From Bimuria novae-zelandiae CBS 107.79 (Eukaryota > Ascomycota > Dothideomycetes > Pleosporales > Didymosphaeriaceae): DNA of 64,000 nucleotides. The stretch covers positions 376,411-440,410 of the forward strand of contig ML976688.1 in assembly GCA_010015655.1 (NCBI GenBank), in the 5' to 3' direction. A program made the position numbers and the translations under genes. Under the pieces are notes generated by a model. The model had not been told where the DNA came from and made no database searches. It saw only the letters and a program-made list of their open reading frames with translations. This document shows positions 1 through 10,540 of the stretch, piece by piece (within the stretch, counting starts at the first letter, position 1; each line of letters opens with the position of its first letter).

Positions 1-677
1 TCTTAGTACTTAGCGTATTAGATTAGAGGAAAATCGATAGGCTTCTAAAAGCTTATATTAATGTAGGGGCTAGTAATGTGGCTAAAAAGCTAAGTCGAAC
101 TGTATACTTAATCTCTGCACGAGCACAGCTTGCAAAGCATGAAAATTAGGGCCTACGGAAGGCCCTAACTATCTAAAAGAAACGCTTAAAGCAAGGCAGG
201 CCTTTGCCTTTTAATTAGCCTTATAAGGATTAAGGGGGATCTATTTTTGTGTTACCCTATCGCGTTTAGCGGGCACGTGATTATCTACACGAAAAAGATA
301 CTAAAGCGTAGTAACTATAGCTTTAAAAACGTAAGCAAGTAGAGGCACGTTAGGCTAGTTAGTAGCTTAAAATAAGGCTACTTTAGGAGAGGCGTGTTAC
401 TTAAGCAGCTGCTAGAGATGCACGCGCAAAGTAGAGGGCTAATAAGGCTATAGAGTAACGCCTTAAGTAACAGGCCCGCAAGGCATAAAGTTAACTTTAA
501 AAATAGATTAAAATATCTAAATTAGTAAACAAGAAGGCTTTAAAGCCTCCTAGCAAGCCTACTAAGAAAAAACAGCCTCAGCGTGAGGCTGTAGATGTTG
601 ATGAGGCCTCATCTATTGCATCCGCCTCACAGTCGCGCAGAGGCCGAATCATCAGAACACCAAGTAGATATCGATAA
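1..677 (+). pseudogene. pogo-like (Fot1-type) transposase C-terminal tail, RIP-damaged
   Basis: The plus strand reads as the C-terminal part of a fungal pogo/Fot1-family DDE transposase, broken by many TAG/TAA codons. From about 88 a leucine/arginine-rich segment matches the usual post-DDE region (LSRTVYLISARAQLAKHEN, then GLRKALT after a stop). The final open stretch is Lys/Gln rich and ends with the basic motif SRRGRIIRTPSRYR and a TAA at 675-677. The catalytic domain would lie left of the window edge. Stops sit where Gln or Trp codons are expected, as RIP produces. Family assignment is by resemblance of the tail alone, so a related DDE family remains possible. Confidence 0.6.
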
Positions 678-1755
678 TCTAAGTAGCTAGCAATTATCTA
701 CAGGCCTCAGAGACCCCAAATCCAGAAAATCTCGTGATAATATTGATTGTGGGTGGCTCAGCAGCTTCATGTTGCTGGCCGAGCGATCTTGTTGGGGTGT
801 TGCATTGACTGACGTGTTGCACTGACTGCCGAGGCACAGTAATGCGAGGCCAACACTAAAATAGTTTCCTAGGCCATTCCAACGTTGTAGACACCAAATC
901 CACACGGCTCTGTCGCAAAGATTACTCACCAAGCTGCGTTCTCCTAATTATTAGGAAGGTTTCAGAGCCACACTCGCCACATCGTCAGGGCCGCATCGAT
1001 GAAGCTCCAGAATTGCATCGACAGATTGCCTTGGCGAAGCAGCCAGAAGGCAGGCATTGCAGCCACGACGTTTAGAAGTACGCATCTGCTCTTCACAGTG
1101 CAGAGTTTACGGAGTTTAAAGACACTGTTATATTAATAAGGGCATGAAGGCCTTACCTTGAACCTGCGGCTCTAATCAAGGAGAGGGTCAAACGGTGGAG
1201 GTGGCTAAGATCGAAGACTCCCAAACCCTCCCCGCCGCAGATAGCGGCGAGATTTTGAACATTGTGATTTCGACGGATGGCGTTGGAAGTCCAAGTCTTG
1301 TTTGTTCTCTTTCCCGATCTATCTGCAGCCTAGACCATTGATGCTAGAAATAATTTAACTAACGGTCGCAATACCATGGTATGCATGCCCAGGTGTGCGC
1401 CTTCAACGATGGTCCCCCACCAAGTGGAGTTTCCGCTCCTGCTCAAATGCAACAGCGCGTCCGGCGATTGAGCCTGCTTACGTCATCGACTACTTCTCCT
1501 TAGAGCAACCCAGATGGGCACGCTGTGCGCTCCCCACAACCATCCTTGTGTCGCAGCAGTGCTGCGGCTGGGAACCTCAGTTACAGGTAAGCCGCCATGC
1601 GCCAGGCACAAACCAGATTCGTATCGCTGACTACCACACCGTAGGTATAGAGTTTGTTTACAGGCTGTTCCTCTACCCTCGTCAACTCCCGGTTTTTCTC
1701 CCTCACTTGACCCAGCTCTCTCGTCCCCAAGTGATTTCGTTTCACTTTCACGACA
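678..1755. other. intergenic, upstream of the permease
   Basis: No coding region I can support. Short open frames overlap on both strands (for example around 1395-1902) without family resemblance or clean splice structure. The last few hundred bases, pyrimidine-rich just before 1756, presumably hold the promoter and 5' leader of the permease. Confidence 0.5.
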
Positions 1756-3618
1756 ATGGAGAACGAGAACGAGAAGAGCGTTAACGTGGCGGCGGAGAGT
1801 GTTGAGCTCTATCCCATTGAGACAGTGGCCGATCGGGTCTACGATGGACAGCTCGACAATGTGGATGGACTCCAGCGGCATCTGGGAAACAGGCAACTGC
1901 AATTGATCGCTATCGGTGCGTATACTCAGATCCCTGAGCTGTGCATGAGAGCGGCTTGCTAATCACGTACACGACAGGTGGTTCCATTGGCACAGCAACA
2001 TTCGTCTCCATCTCAGTCGGTCTGCTCAAGGGTGGCCCAGGCAGCCTCTTGCTCGCGTACACCATATATACCTGCATGCTCAGTTTGGTCAACAACTGCC
2101 AAGCTGAAATGAGCTCTTATATGCCCGTGACCGGTGGGTTCGTCCGTATGTCGGGCAAATGGGTTGATGAGGCTTTGGGCTTTATGGTCGGCTGGGTAAG
2201 CAACCTTTAGCGTTGAACGATTGGAGTGTATCTGACAACTATGCAGAACTTCTTCCTCTACGAGGCCATCCTAGTACCTTTCGAGATTACGGCCTTGAAC
2301 CTAGTGTTATCCTATTGGCGCGACGACATACCCGATGAAGCCGTCGTGGCCGGTTGCATTGTACTCTACTTCTGCATCAACGCCTTCGCTGTGACATGGT
2401 ACGGCGAGTGCGAGTTCTGGTTTGCCTTTGGAAAGGTTTTCCTGCTTACGATGCTCTTCTCCTTCACTTTCATCACCATGGTCGGCGGGAATCCCAAGCA
2501 TGACGCATACGGCTTCCGCTATTGGAAGCATCCTGGTCCCTTCGCGGACCACGCCGTTGACGGGCCATTAGGGCGATTCGAAGGGTTCCTTGCAGCCTTG
2601 TGGAATGCCGCATTCACTGTAGTGGGCCCCGAGTATGTCTCAATGGTAGCAGGCGAGGCTAGACGTCCTAGGAAGTACATGAAGGCAGCTTTCAAGGCGA
2701 CGTATGCACGCTTAGGTCTGTTCTTCATCGGCAGCGCGCTTTGCGTGGGCATCGTGATTCCCCACGACGAGACAACCCTTATTAAGATACTCTTGGGCTC
2801 AGCCGATGGAGCAGGGACCGCAGCGGCATCCCCGTATGTCATCGCAATGAAGAGTAAGACCCTTTCACTACTGATTTCTTGGGCTTAGTTAACTCTCATC
2901 CCTAGACCTCGGTATCGAAGGCCTCCCCCACATCACCAACGCCCTCCTCGTATCCTCGATCTTCTCCGCCGGCAACGCCTATACCTACTACGGCACGCGC
3001 TGCCTTTACGGTCTCGCCATTGAAAACCAAGCTCCATGCTTCCTGCGCAAATGCACAAAAACCGGCGTCCCCATCAACTGCCTCTGCGTCGTCATGCTCT
3101 TCCCTTTCCTCGCCTTCCTCAACGCCTCCAAAGGCCCCCGCAAAGTCTTCATCTGGCTCACGAATATCATCACCGGAGCGCAGGTCATTAACTATATCGT
3201 CATCTGCATCAACTTTATCTTCTTCTACCGCGCGTGCAAGACACAAGGCCTCGATCGCCGCACGCTGCCTTATTCTGGGCGTTTCCAGCCCTGGAGCGCG
3301 TATATACCGCTTGTGTTCCTAACATGCGTGGCTATGTGTTACGGGTATACAGTGTTTTTGCCGGGGTACTTCAGCACAGAGGCATTTCTAACTTTCTACA
3401 TGATGCTGTTGGTGGACCTGGTGCTGTTTGTGGGATGGAAGCTGTGGAAGAAGACGAAGTTCGTGAAGGCGAGTGAGGCGGATCTGATATGGGACAAGCC
3501 GATCATTGATGCGTACGAGAATGGACTTATGGGAGAGCATATTGGTTTCTGGAGAGATCTGGGAAATATGTTCGGGAAAGGCTTTATGCGGAGTGAGAAG
3601 GTGGACAAGGAGAAGTAG
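1756..3618 (+). CDS. amino-acid permease (APC/YAT family)
   Basis: Plasma-membrane amino-acid/proton symporter of the fungal APC family, about 565 residues. Exons 1756-1915, 1978-2195, 2247-2853 and 2906-3618 join in phase. Intron 1 has a GCTAATC branch point and its removal creates the family signature LIAIGGSIGTATF at the first membrane helix. Further hallmarks are a GEARRPRKYMKAAFKA segment and about twelve hydrophobic helices; the C-terminus is basic (RSEKVDKEK). The hydrophilic N-terminus of roughly 50 residues is typical. Substrate cannot be read from sequence. Its closeness to proline-metabolism genes suggests proline or a related amino acid, which is inference. Confidence 0.88.
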
Positions 3619-3939
3619 AACAGCGCGTATTTAGTCCAGGAAAGGTTAGAGTAAATATCCGGTGGGAGATGTTTATTAAGGGTGAGAGTGAGGATAAGGG
3701 TGGACGAAAAGCACCTTACTCTTATGCGCGCCATCTTTTTCTCTCTGGCGTCCCACTCTGTGTGTTACGCGTGCAACCGCAACGCAGGCCTCGCTCGCCG
3801 CTGCGTCAAGAACACTGAGGCCCACCTCAGTTCGCCTCTGCATCTACCCTTTCGCCTGCAATCACGCTGCTGGCCTCGCTGCGACGAACAGCTTTTGCTA
3901 ACCTCTCTAGGATAACCAGGGCCCTTTACGGGACGAGAG
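3619..3939. other. intergenic
   Basis: Downstream of the permease. Open frames here lack family resemblance. It ends at the target-site duplication of the LINE copy. Confidence 0.4.
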
Positions 3940-3952
3940 TTTTGAAGAGGAG

Positions 3953-3973
3953 TAGTAGTAGTAGTAGTAGTAT
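3953..3973. repeat. (TAG)n microsatellite, LINE 3' tail
   Basis: About seven TAG units. Its position between the LINE 3' region and one target duplication indicates it is the 3' tail of the element, read as (ACT)n on minus. Confidence 0.85.
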
Positions 3974-4437
3974 TGGTTTTACGTCCTATGTAACCTCCCA
4001 GGGGGTATGTAGACGTGCCCTGCACTTAGTAAGGGCCACTCATGCTAGTGCTACCGCTGCTATAGGAGCGGCCTCTCTTGCTGCTGTCCCTCTCCAGATA
4101 GGGGCGACTCAGCTGTTTAATCTGGCCTTTGTGTGACAATAGTGGGAAAAGGGGTGGCCTTCTAGCTGCCCCCAGTCCTGTACAGAAGCATGCCAAGACT
4201 TATTAGAGGTAAGGAAAGATATATACACGCATATAGGTATACAAAAGAGAGAGCTAAGTCTTATATAGTAGATACCCTAGCAAGTTATAAGCAGGTAGCG
4301 TATCTACTTCACCTAAAGCAAGGGTTTGCGTCCGCTCGCCTATAACGTAGTTAGCTAGTTACTTACTAACGTGTGCTATTATTAACACTAAGTGCAAGAA
4401 GGGTTACGTATTCTCCTAGGCTTAGCGCCCTAAGGTA

Positions 4438-4850
4438 CTATATTCCTTCTCTAGTGTCTATTAGGGGATGTGTTAGGCGTTGCGGCCAATAGTTAAAGCG
4501 TCGCACTGTCCGTGGGCAGTGTACAATATGGTCCGGGGCCAGGTCTGCTCCACAGGTGCACGTGAGGGTCTCCTCATCATGCTTGAACTTCCTATGGTAC
4601 CAGGCGTAGTTGCCGTGTCTTGTCCTCATGGATAGGAGCTTGGCCAGGGCGGGGCGTGTGAGCTCCAGCTCCGGCGGTTGCCTGGAGGGGGTGTATGCTA
4701 GGCCCCACTGGTTGTACCATGTAGAGAGATTTGGTGTGCGTGTGCGCCACCACTCTTGTTGTGCAGCGCGTACGTATGCGCGCGCATCAGATCGTAGACC
4801 TGATATCGTGGGGTCAGCTGCCTTCCCTGTGGGTGGGCGTGGGTCCTTAG
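4438..4850 (-). pseudogene. LINE polyprotein C-terminal fragment
   Basis: Open minus-strand frame without internal stop. It shows the features usual after the RNase H domain of fungal LINEs: a LARPALAKLL-like segment (here ELTRPALAKLLSMRTRHGNY), then YHRKFKHDE and the cysteine motif TCTCGADLAPDHIVHC. Reverse transcriptase and endonuclease are absent because the copy is 5'-truncated. There is no sign of strong RIP in this fragment, so the insertion may be younger than the nest at the right end or too short to trigger RIP. Confidence 0.75.
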
Positions 4851-4995
4851 TTTTGAAGAGGAGTAGCTTTGAGGGAGTAGAATAATGCGGCGCTTAGTTT
4901 GAGGGAAATTGCCCGCAGGCCCGCCGGGCGCTCGAGAAGAACGCGATCTTGGGGCTCACACCCTGGTAGCGTGCCGATACTTGCATGCCTGCGAC

Positions 4996-5967
4996 TTAGA
5001 GTCTACCCGTGTTCTCTTTCGTGTCGTTGACGTGCAGGTCTTCCCTTTCACTGCCCATCAGCCGCGCTAGAGTGACTGACTCCCTCAATGCCTTGCCCAA
5101 CGCACCTCTTACCCCAGCCTCTTCCATAACCATGACCCCGCCAATCGTGCATCCCTCTGGGCTAGTTCCCATGTCCCTGAGCTCACTGGGCTGAAAACCG
5201 CTTTGAAGCATTTCTGCGGAGCCTCGCATGCTCTGGTAAACCATCTGTTGCGCGATTCCTCGAGGGATACCCACGGCGACGGACGCATCGATGAAGGCGT
5301 CGCATATGATGGCCCAGAAGGCAGGCGTGGAGCCACCGACAGCTGTGGTGGCGGCCATAAGCCGTGGAGCTATGCGCACAGTTTTCCCAATTTGCGAAAA
5401 GATAGCGTTGCATGTCTCGATGTGCTTCTCGGGAGTCCCCGGATCCGGATCTTCGATGGCCGTGAGCGATTGTGAAACTTGCGCCGCAACGTTAGGTAGC
5501 GTGCGGATAACCCAAGTTTTGTCTTCTCTGTTCGATGGTCCTTGGGCCGAAGAGATGATTGATTCCAAGCTTCGGCGCGCCCAACCTGCAGCGACGCTAA
5601 TGAGCAGCTTGCCTTTCAGTGCTTGCGCTAAACCGTCCTGCTTCAGCGTGGCTTCAACCTGGGCAGGGTCAACGCCGAGGATAATGACAGACGCATCCTG
5701 AACGGCCTGGAGGGTTTGCCCACGAGATATCACCAGCTTGCCCGATTTCTTCTGCTCGGGGAATAGCTTCAGTAGTCTCTCTTCTGATGCTGTACTGTGC
5801 ACGCAAGCAATGAAACGGGTGAACTGGACGCCGGATTCTTCTGATGCCTCTGTCAAGCTTCTTAAGATCGGGGTTCCCAGGTTGCCTTTGCTGCGTCAGT
5901 TGAGTATTTTCGTACCTGCATGAAAGACCATACCGCAACCGAGGATACAGAGAGTTGAGTCTGCCAT
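4996..5967 (-). CDS. pyrroline-5-carboxylate reductase
   Basis: Reduces pyrroline-5-carboxylate to proline with NAD(P)H. Exon 1 is 5967-5934 and exon 2 is 5885-4996, separated by a 48-nt intron (GTATGG...AAAG with a CTGAC branch). This splice restores the dinucleotide-binding motif LGCGNLGTPIL near the N-terminus and gives 307 residues, normal for the family. A second possible GT donor at 5915 would destroy that motif. Later marks are GGSTPAF and the C-terminal SPEGCTIGG segment corresponding to the family SPGGTT region. The gene lies next to proline dehydrogenase in the same orientation, 573 bp downstream. Proline synthesis and breakdown genes are thus side by side. Confidence 0.9.
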
Positions 5968-6540
5968 ATTTTGAATTTTGGTCTTTAGAAGACTTAGTGA
6001 ATGTAATGTAATAGATTGGAATTGGTGGGTGTTGGCATTGGTGTTCCTATCATTTAAGAGTGTTTTCCCCACCGCGCTTTACCCTTTTCGGTGAGTTCGG
6101 GCAGGCGCCGATTGGGCCGCTCTTCCCCACTTACGCTACGTCACTGACAAATGCCATTCACTTTTTATTGCTGATAACTTTATTGTTTATTGCAAGCCCG
6201 CATAATGCTGCGCATCTGTATTTTGAACATATGTACAAAGTAGAGGCAAAGAATGAGGAACAGGCATATGGAGAGACATCAGAGCAATTTTGTCCACAGC
6301 TCCCGAACGTTCAGGTCGTTCCGAGGTAAACACCTAAATTCACAAAGGCAAAGAAGTGGCGGTTATCGATAATTGTGCTCTATTCATCATGTTCGTTCAT
6401 TCATAATAATGCACAGCCAATCCAATGACTGTCATCAGAAGGCGCATCTCCTAATCGCGCTCCCTCCTTGCACTCGCGAGAGCATCGTCTATCGCAGCTC
6501 CACCTACCGTCCAGGAAGTCCCATAGTGATTAAATAGCCT
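5968..6540. other. intergenic between P5C reductase and proline dehydrogenase
   Basis: Holds the 5' region of P5C reductase and the 3' region of proline dehydrogenase. An open plus-strand frame at 6060-6329 has no recognisable domain and is not called. Confidence 0.5.
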
Positions 6541-8050
6541 CTAACTTCTGCGGAATCCTATCCGTCTCCCGACTTCCTTCTTCAGTGCATTGAACTCGTC
6601 CTTGGTTCTCAGTACTGCATCCCTGTTCTCAGCCGCTCTCCTGAAGAGGTAACCGATGCATTCGCCCATGCTTCCCCAGGTCGAGCACTTGAAGACAGCC
6701 GGCTTCTCACCGTCGGCGCTCTCATCCCTCAATAGTGAGAAACCAACTGCATCAGACATGCCATGAAGCTGCGCAAAGCAGACTGGTACGGTGGGCAGAC
6801 CATCTGTTACCCGTTGAGTATGCAGTCGCTGCGCAGAGATCAAGCTTTCTTTGTTGTGGCTGGCGAGGAGGAGATTGAGGGCCGGGAAGGGCCGCGACAC
6901 GCCAAAGTCGAAAAGTTTCTGCTGGAGGGCGCCCTGAGCGATACCATTGTAGGCCTCATCAGTGTCCTCTTTCGTATCGTGGATCAAAGTGCGGTCATCT
7001 GACAACATGTACGCGCCCCTGACGACCTTGAGCCCCAATGTGAAGCCATCTTTCTCTGCTTCGGCCAAGTGCTGCTCCAACACCTTCGGTGTCCCTTTCA
7101 GGTACGCTTGGTAGGTGTTGTAAATCACTACTTCGGGCTCACGGTTGAACTTCCGCATGAGCTCCAGCGTCGTTCGCGCAATACCCTTCTGGAAGTGCTG
7201 GGACTCGGCATCAACGATGATCTTGATACCCCGTTCCTTGCACCTAGTAGCGACCTCGTCAAGAGCATCCATCATCTGCTGTGGAGGTAGCTCCCCCTTG
7301 TTGAATGCTTCTCCGACCGCTGGCCCACCGCCGGTCGTCTTGATGGCCAAGATATCGCCCTTGCCAATAAGATCCACCGATGCGAGGGTACCAACGCGCC
7401 ACTCTTCAATCACGGAATCATGCGTTGAAGAAACTCCTCCGGTCTTAGCCTGGTCACCGGGCAGATGTGACGCAGAAGTTTTGTGGTCGAACACAATCTC
7501 CTTAGCATATGTGAGAATGACGCCCTTGAACCCGAGGCCCTTCAATGACTGGCAACAAGCTTTCGTCTCTTGGGCTGTCTCGCCGGCACAGAATTGATTG
7601 TAAAGTGTCTTTTTCAGTATGGCGTGAAGAACGGGGTTCCGATCCACGTTGAATAGATAGCTGCGGCCCGGTTTGGCAAAGAATGAGAGTAGTTTCAAAG
7701 AGGGTATCAAAAGGAACTTGTTTGAAGACACAGTAGCAATGAGAAAGGACCGGAGAAGCATTTGCAGCGGCATTACGGATCTGGGAAAATCATGAGAGTT
7801 AGCAGCAGGTCGATTAGGCAGTTTGAGATCATGAGTTCACTCACAGCGGCGCATCTGAGGCTGCGGCCTTTGGAGGCAGGACTTTCGTTGTCCTTGCAGG
7901 TGCTTTGGTGTCTGCAGCTGTGCTTGCTCCGACGCTCCTCACCGGGGGAATGACACCCGAATGACATCGGATCTGGAGGTAGGAAAAGGTGGTGAGACCA
8001 TTTTGGGGGAATATCCTGGGGACTGCGTTGCCAGTTCGGTATGATAGCAT
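6541..8050 (-). CDS. proline dehydrogenase, mitochondrial
   Basis: FAD enzyme of the mitochondrial inner membrane oxidising proline to pyrroline-5-carboxylate. Exons 8050-7845 and 7780-6541 (intron 64 nt, GTGAGT...CCCAG) give 481 residues, close to yeast Put1. The Ser/Thr/Arg-rich first about 70 residues fit a mitochondrial presequence. The beta/alpha barrel shows IIVDAESQHFQKG, VVRGAYM, LASHNKES, QLHGMSDAVGFSLL and the C-terminal YLFRRAAENRD motif, whose Arg-Arg and Glu bind substrate in the family. P5C reductase is the next gene downstream and the permease lies further on; pathway co-localisation resembles the Aspergillus prn cluster, although no P5C dehydrogenase is in the window. Confidence 0.93.
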
Positions 8051-9104
8051 CGTTCCTCGTTGATAGTTTCTTTGTTTCCAATGTGGAACCGTTCAGGAAG
8101 CAGTGAGTGCGAAAGATAAGCAACAGTTCAGTAAGAGTTGACCATTTACATGTACCCTTTGCTGCTATCTGATATACCCCACCCATCAAATGATCCAAGT
8201 CTCCATCGATAACCCCGCACATGCCCTCAGCGATCTCGGTCATTCACCACAGGCAACCCCGTTCGAATCACTTCAAGCTCCCGCGAAGCAACGGCTTGGA
8301 AGCCGATTCGCAGAAGGTAAATATGTTAGCTGTCATGGCGTCCCGAGCGTATGACACGTGTTGTACGTTATCATTATTGGCATAACTGTCCGGGAAAGGC
8401 CACCAGTGTAATCTGGACCCTGGTTGAGTAGGAGCCGATGATAGCCAGCCGACTTGACTATCGAAGTGTGGGACCCGCGGCGGGGTAACGTGCATAAGAC
8501 AAACGCTGTGATAGAAGCTTCGGTACGAGCATCGGAATGTTGCATTGGCGCTGTTGGTGCCCGAAGCGTTCAAGATAGGCACCCAAATGCGAAATGTCAT
8601 GATCTATGTGTAATGTCGTGTACCGTCGAGGCGTGGTCTCGCTTGCGTCCGAGTGCGGATGGTTGAGGCTTACGGCATGCATACGTTGATTGGCTGCCGA
8701 GTAGGCCCGTATCTACTTTCCTAATTCGGATTCCCCCAAGAATACACGTGACTGCATTTCAACCTTAGAAATTTTCGACGTGTTCGTCTAGCTATGTTGT
8801 TTAAGAAGGACATAGTAAGCCAAGGCTAACACCGCGGCATGCATTGTGTGGATGGTTTTCAAGTACTCTTCAGCCTATGTCGCTGGCTTCTTGCTTGCCA
8901 AAGTATGTCATTCATAGTGCTACAGACCAATGATAAGGGATTCTAACGGCTCTGAACCATTTCTCAAAGTTATTTGCATATAATCATCCTGCGAAATGGA
9001 ACTTGGGAGCCAGGGAACTTGGAGCTGTTCTCTGTTTTCAAATACAACCATCTACCATAACGGCTACCCCAATACACATCCATTCATCGACAACGTGGAT
9101 GGCA
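8051..9104. other. intergenic
   Basis: About 1 kb upstream of proline dehydrogenase and downstream of the carrier-like gene. Short frames on both strands near 8268-8682 have no family resemblance. No RNA gene seen. Confidence 0.45.
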
Positions 9105-10046
9105 CTAATTCCTCAGCTCAGTCTTAGGACCTTCCTCCACCATCGAATGAAACCACTCTTTAAGCCCTGTGTTCACAATACCACCGACCCCAAACGCGGG
9201 AATAATCCTCGCACACCTCACCGCAGTTGTTTCTAGCAAACCTTTCCTTATCCTTTTTGCGCGGTCCCCGTTTTCACTTTTGTTTGGATTCGAATAAAGA
9301 TCCAACGCCAGAAGATGCATCGGCGTAGCCACAACCTGCGAGAGCACCGGCACCAGTAATTGCGCGGCAGCCATTTGCGCCACCGGGTCTATCATCGGAA
9401 GCCTATGCGAGATCATAGGTGGAAGAGTGAAGGAGCCTAAGATAGTAATTGCGTCTCGAGCGAGGAACGTGGCGCCTACCGCTTGTGGGAACTTGGTTGG
9501 ACTTTGTGGCGGGACCTTTGGTGTAGGAGTCGTGCCAGTAGCGGTTGATGATAGTCTTGAACGACCATAGGTCTGCACGAAACGGATGTCTTTCCATACA
9601 CCGAGTGGTACATTTACGATGCATGTTGCAAGAAACGTGACGGAACTAGCGAGGACCTCCTGCGATCTGTCCATGAAAGTAGCTGCCAGGCTGTTCACGC
9701 TGTTCGCCGTGGTATAGGTGGCGGCGTAGAGGGTCCACATATAGAAAAACGGCTTCGCGACGAAGAAGCGCCTGGGATATCTGAATGTGCATCGTATGTT
9801 TTCCTTCAACGCGACCGACATTGGGCGGTTAGTTGAGGCGGCATTTTCGACGACAGCTCTACAGCGTGTTACCATGGAATTGTTACTCATGTTCTGAAGG
9901 GTTGCAAACCTATCTATTGCTGTGAGAATAGGTGATATGAGTGTTGAAGATAGAAGAGCTGCAGACACATCGCCTGCGAGATACCAAGGAAGAGTACTGT
10001 TTTTCCAGCTTCGTTGGAGGCTCTGAGATTCTACTAGTTCCGTCAT
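9105..10046 (-). CDS. carrier-like membrane protein (conserved fungal, function unknown)
   Basis: A single uninterrupted frame of 313 residues starting at MTELVESQSLQRSW. Six hydrophobic segments can be seen, around residues 20-45, 100-122, 130-150, 190-215, 225-250 and 285-305, with short basic loops and a Thr/Pro-rich loop near residues 165-185. Spacing and length resemble a mitochondrial carrier with three two-helix repeats, but the repeat signature PX[D/E]XX[K/R] is not clear, so it may be a diverged carrier or another membrane family. The gene is divergent from the FAD oxidase, sharing a 494-bp upstream region. Confidence 0.6.
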   Translation of the reverse strand: MTELVESQSLQRSWKNSTLPWYLAGDVSAALLSSTLISPILTAIDRFATLQNMSNNSMVTRCRAVVENAASTNRPMSVALKENIRCTFRYPRRFFVAKPFFYMWTLYAATYTTANSVNSLAATFMDRSQEVLASSVTFLATCIVNVPLGVWKDIRFVQTYGRSRLSSTATGTTPTPKVPPQSPTKFPQAVGATFLARDAITILGSFTLPPMISHRLPMIDPVAQMAAAQLLVPVLSQVVATPMHLLALDLYSNPNKSENGDRAKRIRKGLLETTAVRCARIIPAFGVGGIVNTGLKEWFHSMVEEGPKTELRN

Positions 10047-10540
10047 GAGGAGTGTTTCGACGGAAAGGAAGTTAAGTACTGAGAATCAAAGCAGACCACT
10101 GATACTAAAACGCGCACAAGTAACCTTCAATATCTCAGTCAACCTGCATCACCGAAACAAGGTCCAATCGCCGGCTGATGCCCGCACGTCTGTTTTCAAC
10201 TGCATGCCGTTTGTTTTCGGGTGCTATTACCATAGTTCAGCAACTCACATCACGCTCCTTTAACGGCATACTTTATGTGGACCCACGAGACCAAGGGGTA
10301 GTCTGACCTATCGGAAGGAACACCGGTGAGCATCGGCTGAACGAAGAGACCCCACATTGGTCCGCATTCCTGCCGGTGCTTGTGACGCTAACATGTTCTC
10401 ACCGACACCGTTTGCGACAGCATCTCCTGACGGGCTCGGGCTTCATAAAATATCTCTTAGTGATACAATTGCGGTAACAAACACCCTATTAATCTCCCTA
10501 CTGCAGAATCCCATCACCCCACCACTCTGGCTTTGCTCTC
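10047..10540. other. divergent intergenic region (likely shared promoter)
   Basis: 494 bp between the starts of the minus-strand carrier-like gene and the plus-strand oxidase. Divergent starts imply that both promoters lie here. No specific operator was assigned. Confidence 0.5.

Larger units (their letters stand above)
3940..4866 (-). mobile_element. 5'-truncated LINE (non-LTR retrotransposon) copy with target-site duplication
   Basis: The 16-mer ttttgaagaggagtag occurs at 3940-3955 and again at 4851-4866, flanking 895 bp. Read on the minus strand, this insert begins inside the C-terminal part of a LINE polyprotein, ends its ORF at 4438, continues as a 3' untranslated stretch and finishes in an ACT-repeat tail (3953-3973 on plus) directly against the second duplication. 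5' truncation, a simple-repeat 3' tail and a long target duplication are the expected outcome of target-primed reverse transcription. Confidence 0.75.

Noticed and set aside
1395..1902. overlapping frames of 129 and 139 codons on opposite strands
   Set aside because: No domain, no signal and overlap with the permease start; most likely chance frames in the promoter region.
3942..4136. plus-strand frame starting with a serine run
   Set aside because: The serines come from the TAG microsatellite, and the frame runs antisense through the LINE 3' region.
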